From Dictyostelium firmibasis (Eukaryota > Evosea > Eumycetozoa > Dictyosteliales > Dictyosteliaceae): DNA of 64,000 bases. Every line of letters begins with the position of its first letter. Within the stretch, counting starts at the first letter, position 1. The DNA lies in assembly GCA_036169595.1 (NCBI GenBank), contig CM069766.1, positions 2,560,001 to 2,624,000 on the forward strand. Reading direction: 5' to 3'. Positions 1-14,271 of the stretch are shown piece by piece. A model generated the notes under the pieces. It worked only from the letters and a program-made list of their open reading frames with translations, had not been told where the DNA came from and did not search any database. The translations under genes were made by a program, and so were the position numbers.

Positions 1-1068
1 GGTTATGTTAAAGAAATTGGTAAAGGAATAGTAATGGACGAAGAAAAGGTAAACACTAATATACATAGATATACAAGATGTATAAATATTAATATTTTAT
101 TTTTCTTTTTTTCCCCCTAAACAGACAAAAGAAACTGGTACATATTTCCAATCATTATTAGATCTTAAAGATAAATATGACAACCTTTTACAAAATGCAT
201 TATATAATGATAAACAATTCATTCATTCAATTCAACAAGTAAGTAGTTTTTTTTTACAGAAAAGAGAAAAAAAAAAAACTAATTATTATTATTTTAATTA
301 TTATTATTTTAATTATTAGGCATTTGAATATTTTATAAATTTAAATTCAAAATCACCAGAGTATATTTCATTATTTATTGATGAGAAATTAAAGAAAGGA
401 TTAAAGGGAGTTAGTGAAGAGGAAGTAGATATCATATTGGATAAGATATTGATGTTGTTTAGATTAATTCAAGAGAAAGATGTATTTGAGAAATACTATA
501 AACAACATTTAGCCAAACGTTTACTTTTGGGTAGAAGTATATCGGATGATGCAGAACGTAACATGATCGCAAAGTTAAAGACAGAGTGTGGCTATCAATT
601 TACCTCAAAGTTAGAGGGTATGTTCACCGATATGAGATTATCACAGGATACAATGAGTGGTTTCAAAACTTATATTCAAAATCTAAAGAAGGCATTACCA
701 ATCGATTTGAATGTTCACGTTTTAACCACAGGTTTTTGGCCAACCCAAAACACTGCAAACTGTAATTTACCCCGTGAAATCCTCTTATGTTGTGAGGCTT
801 TCAAATCCTATTACCTTTCAAATCATAATGGTCGTTTATTGTTGTGGCAAACTAATATGGGTACCGCTGAAATCAAGGCAAATTTCCCTTCAAAATCTCA
901 TGAACTTCAAGTTTCTTCATATCAAATGGTCATTTTATTGCTCTTCAACGATCAATCGAAATTAACTTTTAAAGAGATTGCCGATCAAACTGGTATTCCA
1001 ACCACTGATTTAAAGAGAAATCTTTTAGCTTTAACAAATCCAAAGAATAAAATTTTGGAGAGAGAATT

Positions 1069-1114
<46 letters not shown>

Positions 1115-1537
1115 ACAACAACAACAACAACAACTACAACAGCTGGTGGTCCTTCATCTTCATCTACTGCAACACCAACACCAAGTAAATCGATCGATGA
1201 ATCCGATGTATTTATCTTTAATACTAAATTTAAGAGTAAATTATTCCGTGTTAAAGTTATGGCAGTAGTCCAAAAAGAAACTCCAGTTGAGGAGAAAGAA
1301 ACTCGTGATAAGGTTGATGAAGATAGAAAACATCAAATCGAGGCTTCAATCGTTCGTATCATGAAGGCACGTAAAACACTTGAGCACTCTAATCTTGTCT
1401 CTGAGGTTATTAAACAACTTCAATCTCGTTTTGTTCCAAATCCAGTCATTGTAAAGAAACGTATCGAATCACTAATTGAAAGAGAGTACCTTGAAAGATC
1501 AAAACAAGATAGAAAAATTTATAATTATATGGCTTAA
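1..1537 (+). CDS. culC: Cullin-3, C-terminal part (5' end outside window)
   Basis: Scaffold of CUL3-RING ubiquitin ligases: it binds BTB adaptors at the N-terminus and the RING protein plus E2 at the C-terminus. Seen: exons 1-48, 125-238 and 320-1537, joined in one frame through GT..AG introns, give about 459 C-terminal residues. The cullin homology core (EKDVFEKYYKQHLAKRLL, then LKTECGYQFTSKLEGMF) matches animal CUL3 better than CUL1, CUL2 or CUL4. The C-terminal winged helix carries the neddylation site (Lys in IVRIMKARK) and ends in YNYMA, like animal CUL3 (YTYVA). An Ala/Thr/Ser low-complexity insert (about 1066-1185) separates the cullin core from the winged helix and looks lineage-specific. 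Family length is about 770 residues, so roughly 300 N-terminal residues lie upstream of the window. Confidence 0.95.
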
Positions 1538-1577
<40 letters not shown>

Positions 1578-1919
1578 AAACAACCTTTTTTTTCCAAATT
1601 AACCTATGTTAACCACAATTATTTTTATAAAAACCAAAAACAAAAAAACAAACATTTAAAAAAAAAGAAACAAATAAATAAAAACATTTTTTAAAAAAAA
1701 TTATTACTTTGTCATTTCTTTTTCCAAGTGCTTTTTAGTGAATGTTTTTTTAGTGAATTTTTTTCAAAAAAATAAAAGATATTCAAAATAATTTGATTCT
1801 TTTATAAACAATTCCTCACAAACAAATAACCTATTTTCGAATTTTTTTTTTTTGAATTTTTTTATATTTTTTTTTAATTTTTTTTAACCTTAATTTTTTT
1901 TTTTTTATAGCAAGGGATA
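1538..1919. other. Intergenic, cullin-3 3' flank and isochorismatase promoter
   Basis: A 40-nt A run starts just after the cullin stop codon, followed by A/T-rich sequence with T runs typical of Dictyostelium promoters. A T-rich stretch ending TTTTTATAG just before the next ATG could be a 5' UTR splice acceptor. No coding signal seen. Confidence 0.5.
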
Positions 1920-3007
<1,088 letters not shown>

Positions 3008-4007
3008 TTTAATTATCATCTGTATCTTTGGGAAAGGATAATATGTTTGTCTTTGATTTAAAATCTCTGTAGTATAATTTGACTCAGATGTTATATTGTT
3101 TATTGTATATTAGCAAAATGTTAAATAAAAAAATTATAAATATTTTAGACTAACAATTATTGCTTAAAGATTTATTTCATAGAGTTTTTTTATTTTTATA
3201 CCAATTTTTAATTTTTTCAAAAAACACACCAAATTCAAAATGGTGGTGAAATGTTAAAATAAAAAAAATTATGGGTGAAAATTTTTTTCTTTTATTTTTT
3301 TTGCATGGAAATTTTTTTTTATTTAACATTTCGCGCACCAACATTTTAACACCTTTTTCAAAATAACATTTATATTTCGACATCTTGGATGCCAAAAACA
3401 GTTCAAAAAAAAAGAGACTTGATTAGACATGAAACTAATGTCCCATTATTGCCATGAACCACTTGGATGCACTTATAGAAAGCACCTTAAAGGAAAGACT
3501 GGTTTTATTTGTGATCAATGCCAACAACCATACAGCACAAAACAAAGATTGTTAAGTATACAATCATCCACAACCAGCCATTGAAAATAATTATGAACAA
3601 GCACAAACAGTCTTGAATTTGATACTAAATGATGTACAAAAGGAACCAGTATTTTTTAAATTTACAATGGACGCTGGTAGTTATTGCAACAATTGAGATA
3701 ATAGATGAATTCATTTAAATTTTGTAGTGTTGCGCTATAAAAAAATTTATTTATCCATCCTTTCTCTTTAATATTAAAATTATTATACTAACTCGCAGTT
3801 CTGTGGTGTGTTATAATGAATTTTTTTTTTAACATTTCACCCCCTTTCGAATTTGTTGTGTTTATTTTATTTATTTTTTATTTATTTATTATTTTTTTTT
3901 TTTTTTTTTTTTTATTTTTTTTTTAAAATTAAATTAATTTCTCAATTGAACTCATTTTTTTTTTTTTTTTTTTGTTTTTTTATTAAAATTTATTTATTTG
4001 TAAAACA
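3008..4007. other. Intergenic between the two isochorismatase copies
   Basis: A 1-kb spacer. The centre (about 3375-3720) holds a zinc-finger-like coding relic, listed separately. The rest is A/T-rich with long T runs (3890-3925, 3957-3980) just upstream of the second copy. A TGGTGGTGAAATGTT motif near 3241 and a related AACATTTCACCCCC near 3831 lie in opposite orientation. Confidence 0.5.
3375..3725 (+). pseudogene. C2H2 zinc-finger-like gene relic
   Basis: Not an intact gene. Two short stretches read as zinc-finger sequence in different frames. One (about 3379-3440) reads HLGCQKQFKKKRDLIRHE, the Cys..Phe..Leu..His half of a C2H2 finger. The other (about 3450-3560) contains PLGCTYRKHLKGKTGFICDQC, which ends in a linker-like KGKTGFxCxxC start of the next finger. 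Several stops and frame changes break the reading. I cannot tell whether the source was a host transcription-factor gene or a mobile element. Confidence 0.45.
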
Positions 4008-4877
4008 ATGATAAAATCACTTGGAAAAATAATTCCTGAAACCTCTGCACTATTTATGTAAGTAACATGTTAATTCTTTTAAAAAAACTTTATTGTTTCA
4101 TATTAAAAAAAAAAAAAAAAAAAAAAAAACAGTTGCGATGTTCAAAGTAAATTTGCAAATCACATATTTAAATTTAATGGAGTTGTTAATCAATCAAAAT
4201 ATATGGTACGATTTATTATTTTTTATAAATAATAATAATAAAATATTTGTCAAGTTTGAGTTAATTAACTTTTAAAAATAATATAATTTAAAATTTAGAT
4301 GAGAGTTTGTAATGAACTTAAAGTACCAATTATTTTTACAGAACAATATCCAAAGGGATTAGGACATACAATTGAAGATTTATTAAAAGAAAGAAGTGAA
4401 CAACATCAATCAAAGATATTTGAAAAAACACTTTATTCAATGTGTACCAATGAAGTTTTAAATCATTTAAAACAAAATCATAAAGATTTAAAATCAATAT
4501 TAATTACAGGTATTGAAACACATGTTTGTGTATTACAATCAACGTTGGATTTTTTAGAGAATGGATATGATGTACATATTCTTTCTGATGCAGTTTCTTC
4601 AAATAATAATAATGATCGTTTGGTTGCATTGGAAAGAATGAGACAATCAGGTGCTTTCATTACTACTACTGAAAGTGTTATTTTTCAATTAACCAGAGGT
4701 AATTATTATATATATATATATTTTTTTTTTTAATTAAAAAAACAACAATTAACTAGCCTCATATTGTGGAAAAAAATAGATGCAACACATAAAAGCTTTA
4801 AAAGTATTGTGCCAATCACCAAACAAAGAAGAGATGATTTATTAGCCGATCCATCATCTTCTCTTTCAAAATTTTAA
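4008..4877 (+). CDS. Isochorismatase-family hydrolase, tandem copy 2
   Basis: Same cysteine-hydrolase family as the gene at 1920. Exons 4008-4057, 4133-4205, 4299-4698 and 4780-4877 give 206 residues. Catalytic-type residues: Asp19 in FICDVQSKF, Lys in EQYPKGLGHT, Cys in GIETHVCVLQ. Intron phases (2, 0, 1) equal those of copy 1, and exon 3 is 400 nt in both. At the protein level the copies are nearly identical through exon 3 (SILI.GIE.HVCVLQSTLDFLEN), while introns and flanks have diverged. The C-terminus DATHKSFKSIV depends on intron 3 (GTAATT..ATAG). No targeting signal is visible, so cytosolic is the default inference. Confidence 0.9.
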
Positions 4878-5239
4878 AATAAAATAAAAATAAAAAAAAA
4901 TGATCCCACACTATCTAATTCTTGGTAGTAATGATGGATAAACTGTATATAAAACCCACGAAAATCCTTTCTTTTATAATTATTCTATGTGCAAAAGAGT
5001 GCATATTTTTTTAGAAATTTGAAAACAATTACTTAAATTTGTTTTTTTTTTTTTCTGCGAATTTAAAAAAATATGACAACAACGACAAACAATGATTTTG
5101 TCACAATATTTTTTTTTTTTTTTTTAATTTTTTAATTAAATTTTAATTTAATTAAAAAAAAAAAAAATTAAAAATAATATTTTCATTTCAAAATTAGCCC
5201 ATATTGGCATATATATATATATACATATATTATTAAATA
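4878..5239. other. Intergenic, A/T-rich
   Basis: Includes a T run near 5110-5125 directly followed by an inverted A/T stretch (about 5105-5175) that could form a long A:T hairpin, and an alternating AT tract at 5210-5230 just upstream of the kinase start. No gene seen. Confidence 0.5.
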
Positions 5240-7397
5240 ATGAATTTAAAAATTCCATTATTATCTAAACTTAAATATAAAGATTTTATAATAACATCTT
5301 TAAAAAACAATAATAATAACCTCAATACAAATAATAAAATTTTAAAGTTTTCAAATAAAAATAATTTTTTTAAAAACAGTAATAATAATAATTATAAAAG
5401 AAATGTAAATTATAATAACAATAATATAATAAATATAGATAATTTAAATAAAATAAATGATGTATATAATATAAAATTTAATTATGCTGAAAATAAAGTG
5501 AAACCATCTTCAACTCAATTGTTTTCATTACTTTCAAATAAATATAATACAAATTCATTCACAACTACTAAAATACAACAACAACAGCAACAACAAAAAC
5601 AACAACAACATCATGATCAAACAACACCACCACAACCACCATCAAACCCAAAGAAAACAAATAAAGATAGAATAAAGGATATTTTGAGAAAAACAGCAAT
5701 TACACCACAAATATTTTTAAAGGTATTAGAAAAATTCGCAAAAAGTAGGTGACTTTTTATTTCTGAAATTCCAATTTCTTTTATAAACTTATGATTAATA
5801 ATAAATTATCATTATTAATTCTATAGGTTATAAGAAAACTATTGCATTTATTTTAGGAGTTATTGCATTTTTAATTTATTCTTATGAAACACCTGATAGC
5901 TATTTTGGATCAATGATGAATGTTATGGTTAGATTTTATAGAACGATGTATTGTGCCGCAAGGATTATGGTAAATTATAAGATTCTTTCCTATACACCAG
6001 AGGATTCGGTAGAGTATTTAGAGAAATCAAAGATGTGTCACCAAGAATCGGCAGAATTAATATTGGAATTATGTTTAACAAATGGTGGATTATATATAAA
6101 GGCAGGTCAATATATTGCTAGTTTAAATCATATATTACCTATTCAATACACTAAAACACTCACAGTTTTACAGGATCAAGCGCCATGGCGTGATTTTTAC
6201 GAAGTTGAGAGTGTTTTCATCAAGGATCTTGGTAACCCACCAAACCATTATTTCTCTGATTTCGATAAACTACCCATAGCAGCTGCCTCATTGGCACAAG
6301 TTCATAGAGCAATTACAAAGGAGGGTGAAGAAGTTGCTGTAAAGGTGCAATATGTTGATTTGCAAAGAAATTTCGATGGTGACATTTTAACTCACAATTG
6401 TTTGTTAACTTTGATCAATATGGCATTCCCAGATTTTGAATTCAATTGGATGGCTGAAGAAATGAAAACTGTTTTAATCAAAGAGTTAGATTTCTGTCAA
6501 GAGGCTGATAATGCAGAACGTGCAGCCGCTGACCTTTCAAATAATAAGAGTGCCTATATTCCAAAGGTATTCAGACCCTATTCATCAAAGAGAATTTTAA
6601 CGTCAGAGTTTATTCATGGTTGTAAGATAAACAACGTTCAGGCCATCAGAGCTATGGGTTTAAGTGAGAAAACTGTCTCCCAAAGATTCATTGAAATCAT
6701 GTGCGAGCAGATTTTCATTCATGCATTTGTTCATGTGGATCCTCACGCAGGTAACGTTTTGGTTAGACAAAATCCTAACAATTTATCTCAACCACAAATA
6801 GTACTATTGGACCATGGTCTCTACAGAGAGTATGGTGAAGAGTTTAGATTAAATTTTTGTAATCTCTACAAAAATTTAGTATTGTGCAACAATAGAAAAG
6901 TAGAAAAATATAGCAAAGCTTTAGGCGTACAAAATTGGAAACTTTTCTCAACTATGATTCTTATGCGTAATTTCGAAGGATCTTCAGTGGGTTTATCAAA
7001 TTCTATCTCCTCCGAGGATTTAGAGAAACTATTGTCTGGTGCACTCGAGAGAATTAAAGATATCAATCTCTTGATGAAAGCAATGCCAAGACATTTACTA
7101 TTGATCTTGAGAAATAATAACCTTTTGAGGTCAATCAATATGGAACTTGGTAGTCCTGTCAATAGATTTTCAATCATGGCTCGTTACGCAGCAAAAGGTT
7201 TAAATAGTAACACTTCAAAAAATAGTGGAATAATTAGATTCGTCAAAAGAGTTGAGGAAAAAGTATCTTTAGAAGTAATGTTAAAAGGTTATGAAATTTA
7301 CTATTACATTGCCAATAGAATCTTATCAATATTAATAAGATTACATTTAATTAATCCTGAAAAATTAATTAAAGATCAAATGAAAAAATTAGGTTAA
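5240..7397 (+). CDS. ABC1/ADCK (UbiB-type) atypical kinase
   Basis: Member of the ABC1/COQ8/ADCK family, whose studied members support coenzyme Q biosynthesis or lipid homeostasis in mitochondria. Exons 5240-5744 and 5827-7397 join (A|GT) to 691 residues. The first 170 residues are Asn/Gln-rich and probably hold a mitochondrial targeting sequence, followed by a hydrophobic segment (TIAFILGVIAFLIYS). Family motifs: KxGQ (KAGQYIASL), the Ala-rich nucleotide loop (AAASLAQVHRA), the ion-pair Lys (VAVKVQY), ExD (KELDFCQEADN), catalytic HVDPHAGNVLV and the DHG metal motif (LLDHGLYREY). All key residues are present, so it should bind nucleotide. It resembles the ADCK1/5 branch more than COQ8, by inspection only. 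It is convergent with the CAP gene at 7570. Confidence 0.92.
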
Positions 7398-7569
7398 CAA
7401 AAAAACAGAAAAAAAAAAATAGTACATGTATAATGATTAATCATTATATAATTAAATAATTTCTTTTTTTTTTTTTTTTACTCCTAAATTTATAAAGCAA
7501 GAAAATAAATTTAAATAATTTTTATTTTATTTTCCAATTTAATTTTTTTATTTTATTTTCTTTTTTTTT

Positions 7570-8533
7570 TTAAATAAATGATACAAATATTGTTAATGTT
7601 AATAATAATAAATATGATTGTAATGATATTGATAATGATTGAGAGTTATTTTCTTGTAATTGGTTTTGACCTAATAAAGAGGAAGTATCTTTTAAATCAT
7701 CAGGAACCAAAAGGTTTGAAAGGTTTTGAGTGGAATATATTGAAATTTCATTAACGCCGCCACAGTTTTCTTTGGTTGAACCAGAGCATTTTACGTTACA
7801 ATTCGGTGTTGGTTTTGGTATTGATGGATTTTCTGTTTGTTGTTCAAAAATAGTATCATTTCCACAGAAACAAAGATTACCACGTGACAAACCAGCAATT
7901 AAATAATGATTTTTGAAACAATGAGCTCTACAACCCTCCACTGTCATATTTTGACTGCTTGCAGATTTTGAGAAATGTCCAATCAATGGCTCGTATGAAA
8001 AACAACCATTATAACTTGTTTTATAAATAGAGATTTTATCATTACCACCACAGATTTTAGATTTATCACCACCACATTTAAAATTACAATCAGACTCTTT
8101 ACGGGCTTTACCATAGTTACCATATGAGTTACCACAATAACATTGTGTTCCTAACTCTGTTCCAGAGTATTTAAATCCATTCTTTGTACAATAAGATTCA
8201 CATTTATCATTGGTCATATTGATTGAGAAAATCTCATTATATGGCAAATCGTGAGCGATTTCATCATTAAAGCATCCAACGAATTTATTATTACTATTGA
8301 ATATTTCGATTGATGACTCAAATGAATTATATGTGTCTGATACTGATGAAGATAATGATGCAGATGTTGATGTCCCTGTTGTTGAAGTCGAAGTAGAAGT
8401 TGAAGTTGTAGTTGAAGTTGAAGTTGAAGTTGAAGTTGAAGTTGAAGTTGAGGTTGAGGTTGAAGTTGTTGGTTCAATGGTTGTTGAAGTTGTAGTACCA
8501 GTTGTCGAAGATGATGATTGTTGTTCGGAATTA

Positions 8534-8609
<76 letters not shown>

Positions 8610-9927
8610 CGTTTGTAGTGGTTGTGGATGGAATCATTGTTGATGATACAGTTGAGGATGAAGATGTTGAAGACCATGAAGATGTTGAAGATGTTGAAGA
8701 TGTTGAAGACCATGAAGATGTTGAAGATGTTGAAGACCAAGAAGAAGTTGATGAATGTGCTCCAGTTGTAGAGTTTAAATTTTCATAAGGACTATATTCA
8801 GTGCCATTGAGTGAATATGATCTTTTACAATTGCCTTCACCAAATGTAGTCAAGTAACCGAAATGAGGATATCTAAAAATTTCAGTTGATTTTGAAAATG
8901 AAAATGAAGTCAATGTAACATTACCTTTATCAGTTACTTGAATGGTTGTATTTGTGGTGTTTGTAACTATTGATTTTTCGAAATAAAAGTAATAATCTCT
9001 ACATGAATCTAAATGTAATAGTTTCTTTGCCAAATCTGTGGCTTCCTCTGTTTTTGATTGCTGTTTTGGTTGTTGTTGTTGTTGTTGTTGTTGTTGTTGG
9101 TTTGCAATGATTGGGACTGATAGAGTGTAGATACCTTTTGATTTTTTACCCATTTCCAAATTCAATTTATGTGGTTTACCACCTATGACAACATAAGCGA
9201 CAGATGGTTCAGTGACATCATACCAATCTACCATAAAAGTTAATTTATTTTGCTCCAAGAAAAGATGAGATCCAGAATGAACTGGTTGATTTGTAATGTT
9301 AAAACATGGTTGGGCACCAAAATCTTGTGTCCAATATGAATGATAGGTACTATCAGAGGTGAAAGAGAAACCAACACCCAATGCCTTAAAGTTTGGACTC
9401 ATAATGTTTGCTCTATGTCCATCTGAACCTGAAGCATCTTGAGCGCATGTTGGGTTTGAGTATGGATCATTAGAGCCATCATCACAAACCCATTGATTAT
9501 TGGTGATCAATGGTGAATCATAACCTGCTGCGATGTTTTCACCGTGAATTTCATCACAACGATAATACTGGTTGATTCTGCTATCAACGTCTGTTCCATC
9601 ACAAGATTCATGTGAAAAACAATTATTAATTGACATATCTCTTGAATGTGCCAAAGCTGATGCTCCCAATGAAAATTCAAAAAATACTGGTGCCACTGAT
9701 GGGTAAATCGATGGTGATAATACATCTTGATTACCAAATTGAGTATACTTATTTTGGTATTCTTTGGGTGCGATTCTAACTGCATTCACTAATACATGAT
9801 TACTTCTTTCAAACCAATTCGGATTACCTCTTAAATTTGGTTCACCATATGATTCAACTTGTTCAATAATAATTATTAATTTTATTAAAAATGAAATTAA
9901 TATTAAATTATTATAATTTATTCTCAT
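7570..9927 (-). CDS. Secreted CAP (SCP/PR-1) protein with two WSC domains
   Basis: Single-exon gene, 785 residues. An N-terminal signal peptide (hydrophobic residues 6-22) precedes a CAP/SCP domain (about 30-210) with the expected HSRDMS, GENIAAG and GHRANIMSPNFKALGVG motifs. Then come a Gln run, a Thr/Ser/Trp mucin-like linker with a poly-Asn tract (about 438-464), and two WSC-type cysteine-rich domains (about 548-635, starting FVGCFNDE, and about 639-735, starting NGCFSYEP), each with CYCG or CFCG and a CGG near its end. The hydrophobic C-terminus after a short Ser/Asn stretch suggests a GPI anchor. WSC domains are known from fungal stress sensors and carbohydrate-binding proteins, so a cell-surface or matrix role is inferred. 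The CAP+WSC pairing is unusual. Confidence 0.88.
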
Positions 9928-10127
9928 TCTTTAATTCTTTTTTTTTCTAAAACAATTATTTTTGCTATATCGGTAATAGTTAAAAAAAAAAGGAGGAAAA
10001 AGAAATAATATTTTTATTATTGAAAATAGTTGATAATAAATTTATATAAAAATATCTATATTTGAAAATAATTCTTTTGGTTTTGGAAAAAAAAATATAA
10101 TTGTCTTATTAATTGTTGTTGCTATTA

Positions 10128-10344
<217 letters not shown>

Positions 10345-10679
10345 CTTTTTTTTAAAAAATAACTTTATATTAAAAAGATAAATTAATTTCACAAAAATAG
10401 TAATAGTAGCAAAACAAAACAAAAAAAAACTCTAAAAAAAATAAAAGTAGAATGTGTGTTGTTAAGTGTTTTACTTTTTTAGGTTTTTAAAGATATAATT
10501 ATTATTTTAATTATTGATTATTATTTTAAAATAATAAAAAAAAAAAAAAAAGTTTATTTATAGAATTAATTTTATTATTATTATTTTTTTTTAACATGTT
10601 TTATTTTTATTTTTTTAAAATAATTGATTAAATTGGTTATTGTTTTAATCTATACCAACAATAAATTTATTACTGAGAG

Positions 10680-10789
10680 ATAAATTAATTGATGGTAGCA
10701 TACAAGGCACACTTGTTAATTTAAAAACATGGATAGAGCATTTTACTACTATAACAGGTCAAATTAAAGTGAAAGGGGGTTCAATTTAA
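10680..10789 (+). pseudogene. Short coding-like relic, family unknown
   Basis: A 36-codon open stretch reading DKLIDGSIQGTLVNL followed by KTWIEHFTTITGQIKV, ending in TAA. The mixed composition is unlike the surrounding A/T-rich DNA. There is no start codon, and splice context on the left is unclear. It could be a fragment of a host gene or of a mobile element. Confidence 0.25.
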
Positions 10790-12527
10790 ACCAAAAAATA
10801 TTGAAATATTTAAATAAATCAAAATGGTGGTCCGAAATTTTATTCAATTTGATTTATTTGAATAATTAATAACAACCAAAAACCAATAACAATAACAGTC
10901 AAAAAAAAAAAAAAAAAAAAAAAAAAAATTAAAAACACAAAAAAAAAAAAAGGTAAACCATAATGAAAAAAATAAAATTTCATATGATATATATAATATA
11001 TTATCCACCCCCTTAATTCCTTATTAATATCATTATAAATACTATACAATATTAAAAACAATTCCAAATATGTCTCAATTAAAAAGATTGCATACACCGA
11101 TGAATTCAATTATTATAATATAATTTGAAATAATATTTATTTATTTAATATGGGTCAACACAAAATAATTATTATCATATCATATTGTTATTATAAATAA
11201 TTTATTATTTCTTTATTAGCACACACACTCCCAAAACACACAACTAAAGTTTTTGCTCGCTATAGATAATTATTATATTTCATTTGATAAAATTGAATTG
11301 GAATTTTATTTTCACTGTAATCTTTTAAATTAAACTGATAATCCACATAATTTTATATTATTTTGTGGGTCAACAAAAAGAGGTATAATTAAAAAAAATA
11401 AAAAAAAAATTGAAAAAAATAAATTAAACATATATATATATATAATATACCCTCTAATATTAAAATGGTTTAATAAATTTATATTTAAATGTTAAAGAGA
11501 TATCCTTAACTAAAACAACTATATCTTGTGGGAAAATGTGAGTGTGGGGGGTTATTATAGTGTCCCTTTGAATTCATAAAATGGGGAGAGTTTGTTGGTG
11601 TGTGTTTTTAAATTTGTTTAATTTGTGTGTGGAAAAAAAAAAATAAAAAAATAATAAAATAATAAAATAAAGGGAAAGGTGAAATTAAAAATATTGTTTT
11701 AGGAGGTGGTTAGGTTGTGATATCTCATCTATATTAAAATGATTAAATCATTTAATAACTAAATTTGGAATAACGAAATAGTTGAAGAATAATATAAATC
11801 AAAAATATACTTTAGATTGCAAGATTATACTGCAAATAAACAAAATTTTGATATTGTCATTTTTGGCTAGAAAGTTTTTTAATGTGTGTTGTATGTCTTG
11901 TGTTAATGTATTATATTGGTTAGAAATATAGGTGAAGGTAATTGATAAACAAATACTCTTTGATTAGTAAGAAATGTAAATTAACCCCACTGTTTATGTA
12001 AATCGTTTTATTTTTGTAAAAAATAATTTTTACAAATTTAAAAAATCATTATATCTAACTATTCCAAATATATTTATATCTAAAAAAATAAACAAATATA
12101 AAATTTTTATTAATAGAAATAATATTTTAATAAATTAAAATAAAATAGTCTGTTTTATTAATAAATTTATTTTATCTTAATTTATTTTTTTTTATTATTT
12201 TATTTTATTTTATTTTTTTTGTGTTAAAGTGAAAAGAATGAAAAAAACTAATTATTTTTAAAAAAAAAATGATTTTTTTTATTATAAAATTGGAAGAATC
12301 GTGATAATGCCAAAAATGAGATTAGGAATTGATAAAAAAAAATAAAAAAAAAAAAATAGAAAAATAAAAAAATAAAAAATAAAAAAATTAAAAAATATGA
12401 AAAAATTAAAAAAAAATAAAAATATATATGTGAATTTTCAATTTATTTATTTTTTTTTTTTTTTTATTTTTTTTTTTTTTTTAAAATAAATTATAATTTA
12501 GTGTGTAAATAAATAAATAATTATTGG

Positions 12528-12902
12528 ATGAGTGACAACAATTTTAAAGACCTTGATAGTAGTGACATAAAAGGAAGTAAATCAAATATTAACGTTATTA
12601 GAAGTGGTAATCGTTTGTCTCCAATTATGAGTTCATTAAATAGTAATATTGTCGGAAATAATGGCGGAAATGTAAATAATAATTTAATAAATATAAATGG
12701 TAATAACAGTACCAATAATGGCAACCAAAATACACCAAATAGTATACGATCGAATAATTTTAATAGTAGTACTTTGAATCCGAATAATGATACCAAATTA
12801 AACAACAATAGTATTAATAATCACAACTCCTTTAGTACAAACGATAAAAATGTTGGAAATAATAATAACAACGTTAGTAATGTAAATAATAGCAACAACA
12901 AC

Positions 12903-12934
<32 letters not shown>

Positions 12935-13228
12935 TGGTAATAATTCTATGTTAACCAATAGTATGGGTAGTGAAGGTAATTTATCAGACCTTCCACCACT
13001 TTCAGCCAATTATGGACACTCTACTAGTCATTTTGAATCAAATTTCGATAATTATTTAGTACATGATAGACAATGTTCAACATATGCCGATAGAGTTTTG
13101 TTTTCAAATAAATATTATTATTCCTATATTGTTATGATTTTAATTAATTTAATTTTAATTATTTGGGTAAACTTATTATTTTTTTTTTAGTAAACTAATT
13201 TTAATATACCCATATACTAACTTTTTTC

Positions 13229-13259
<31 letters not shown>

Positions 13260-13778
13260 AAAAATAAAATCAATTAATTATAAACCAAATTAGTTAATTA
13301 CAAATTTAATAAGAAAGAATACATCAGTACCGTCACATTGGATATTTATAGTGTTGGATATATTAGTTAATGTTACATTGTCAATTGAGATTATATTACA
13401 AATAATATCACAAAAGAAAAAGTACTTTCAAACATGGGCAAACAGATTTGATCTTTTTGTATTGGTAATTTCTATATGTGGTTTGTTTTTATATTTTCAT
13501 TCATCGACCTCTGATAACTATGACTATGAGGGTGTAGTAATTATCTTCTTAACAGCAATTAGATACTTTTTCCAATTCCTAAGATTAATAGCTTTAATTA
13601 ATAGGTACATATTTTTTTTTTTTTTATTCTTTATTTTCTATTCATTATTATGATATATTAACTCCATTATCATCATAGACAAAAACTTAAAAAGAGTACA
13701 TTCAATTCAAGAATTGATTTTACAGAACTAAGAGAAAATGATATTGATTTTGAAATCGATTCAGCTGATGATTTTTAA
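12528..13778 (+). CDS. Voltage-sensor-domain (S1-S4) membrane protein
   Basis: Exons 12528-13166, 13318-13604 and 13679-13778 join to 341 residues. The first 185 residues are hydrophilic and Asn-rich. Then four hydrophobic helices follow: S1 (YYYSYIVMILINLILIIW), S2 (HWIFIVLDILVNVTLSIEIIL, with the acidic residue expected in S2), S3 (NRFDLFVLVIS, with the conserved Asp) and S4 (AIRYFFQFLRLIALINRQK, positive residues spaced 7 apart). The KKKYFQTWANRFDLF link between S2 and S3 is typical of voltage-gated channels. The protein ends about 30 residues after S4, with no pore helices and no phosphatase domain. That makes it an isolated voltage sensor, as in Hv1 or TMEM266-type proteins. Proton conduction is not claimed: the S1 Asp of Hv1 is not evident and S4 arginines are sparse. 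Confidence 0.75.

Positions 13779-14271
<493 letters not shown>

Noticed and set aside
10840-11109. 89-codon minus-strand frame (FFF/VIVIG-rich)
   Set aside because: Composition follows A/T homopolymers, no domain, no splice context.
12528-13778. Identification as the Hv1 proton channel
   Set aside because: The Asp expected in S1 and the three-residue arginine spacing in S4 are not evident, so only a voltage-sensor domain is claimed.
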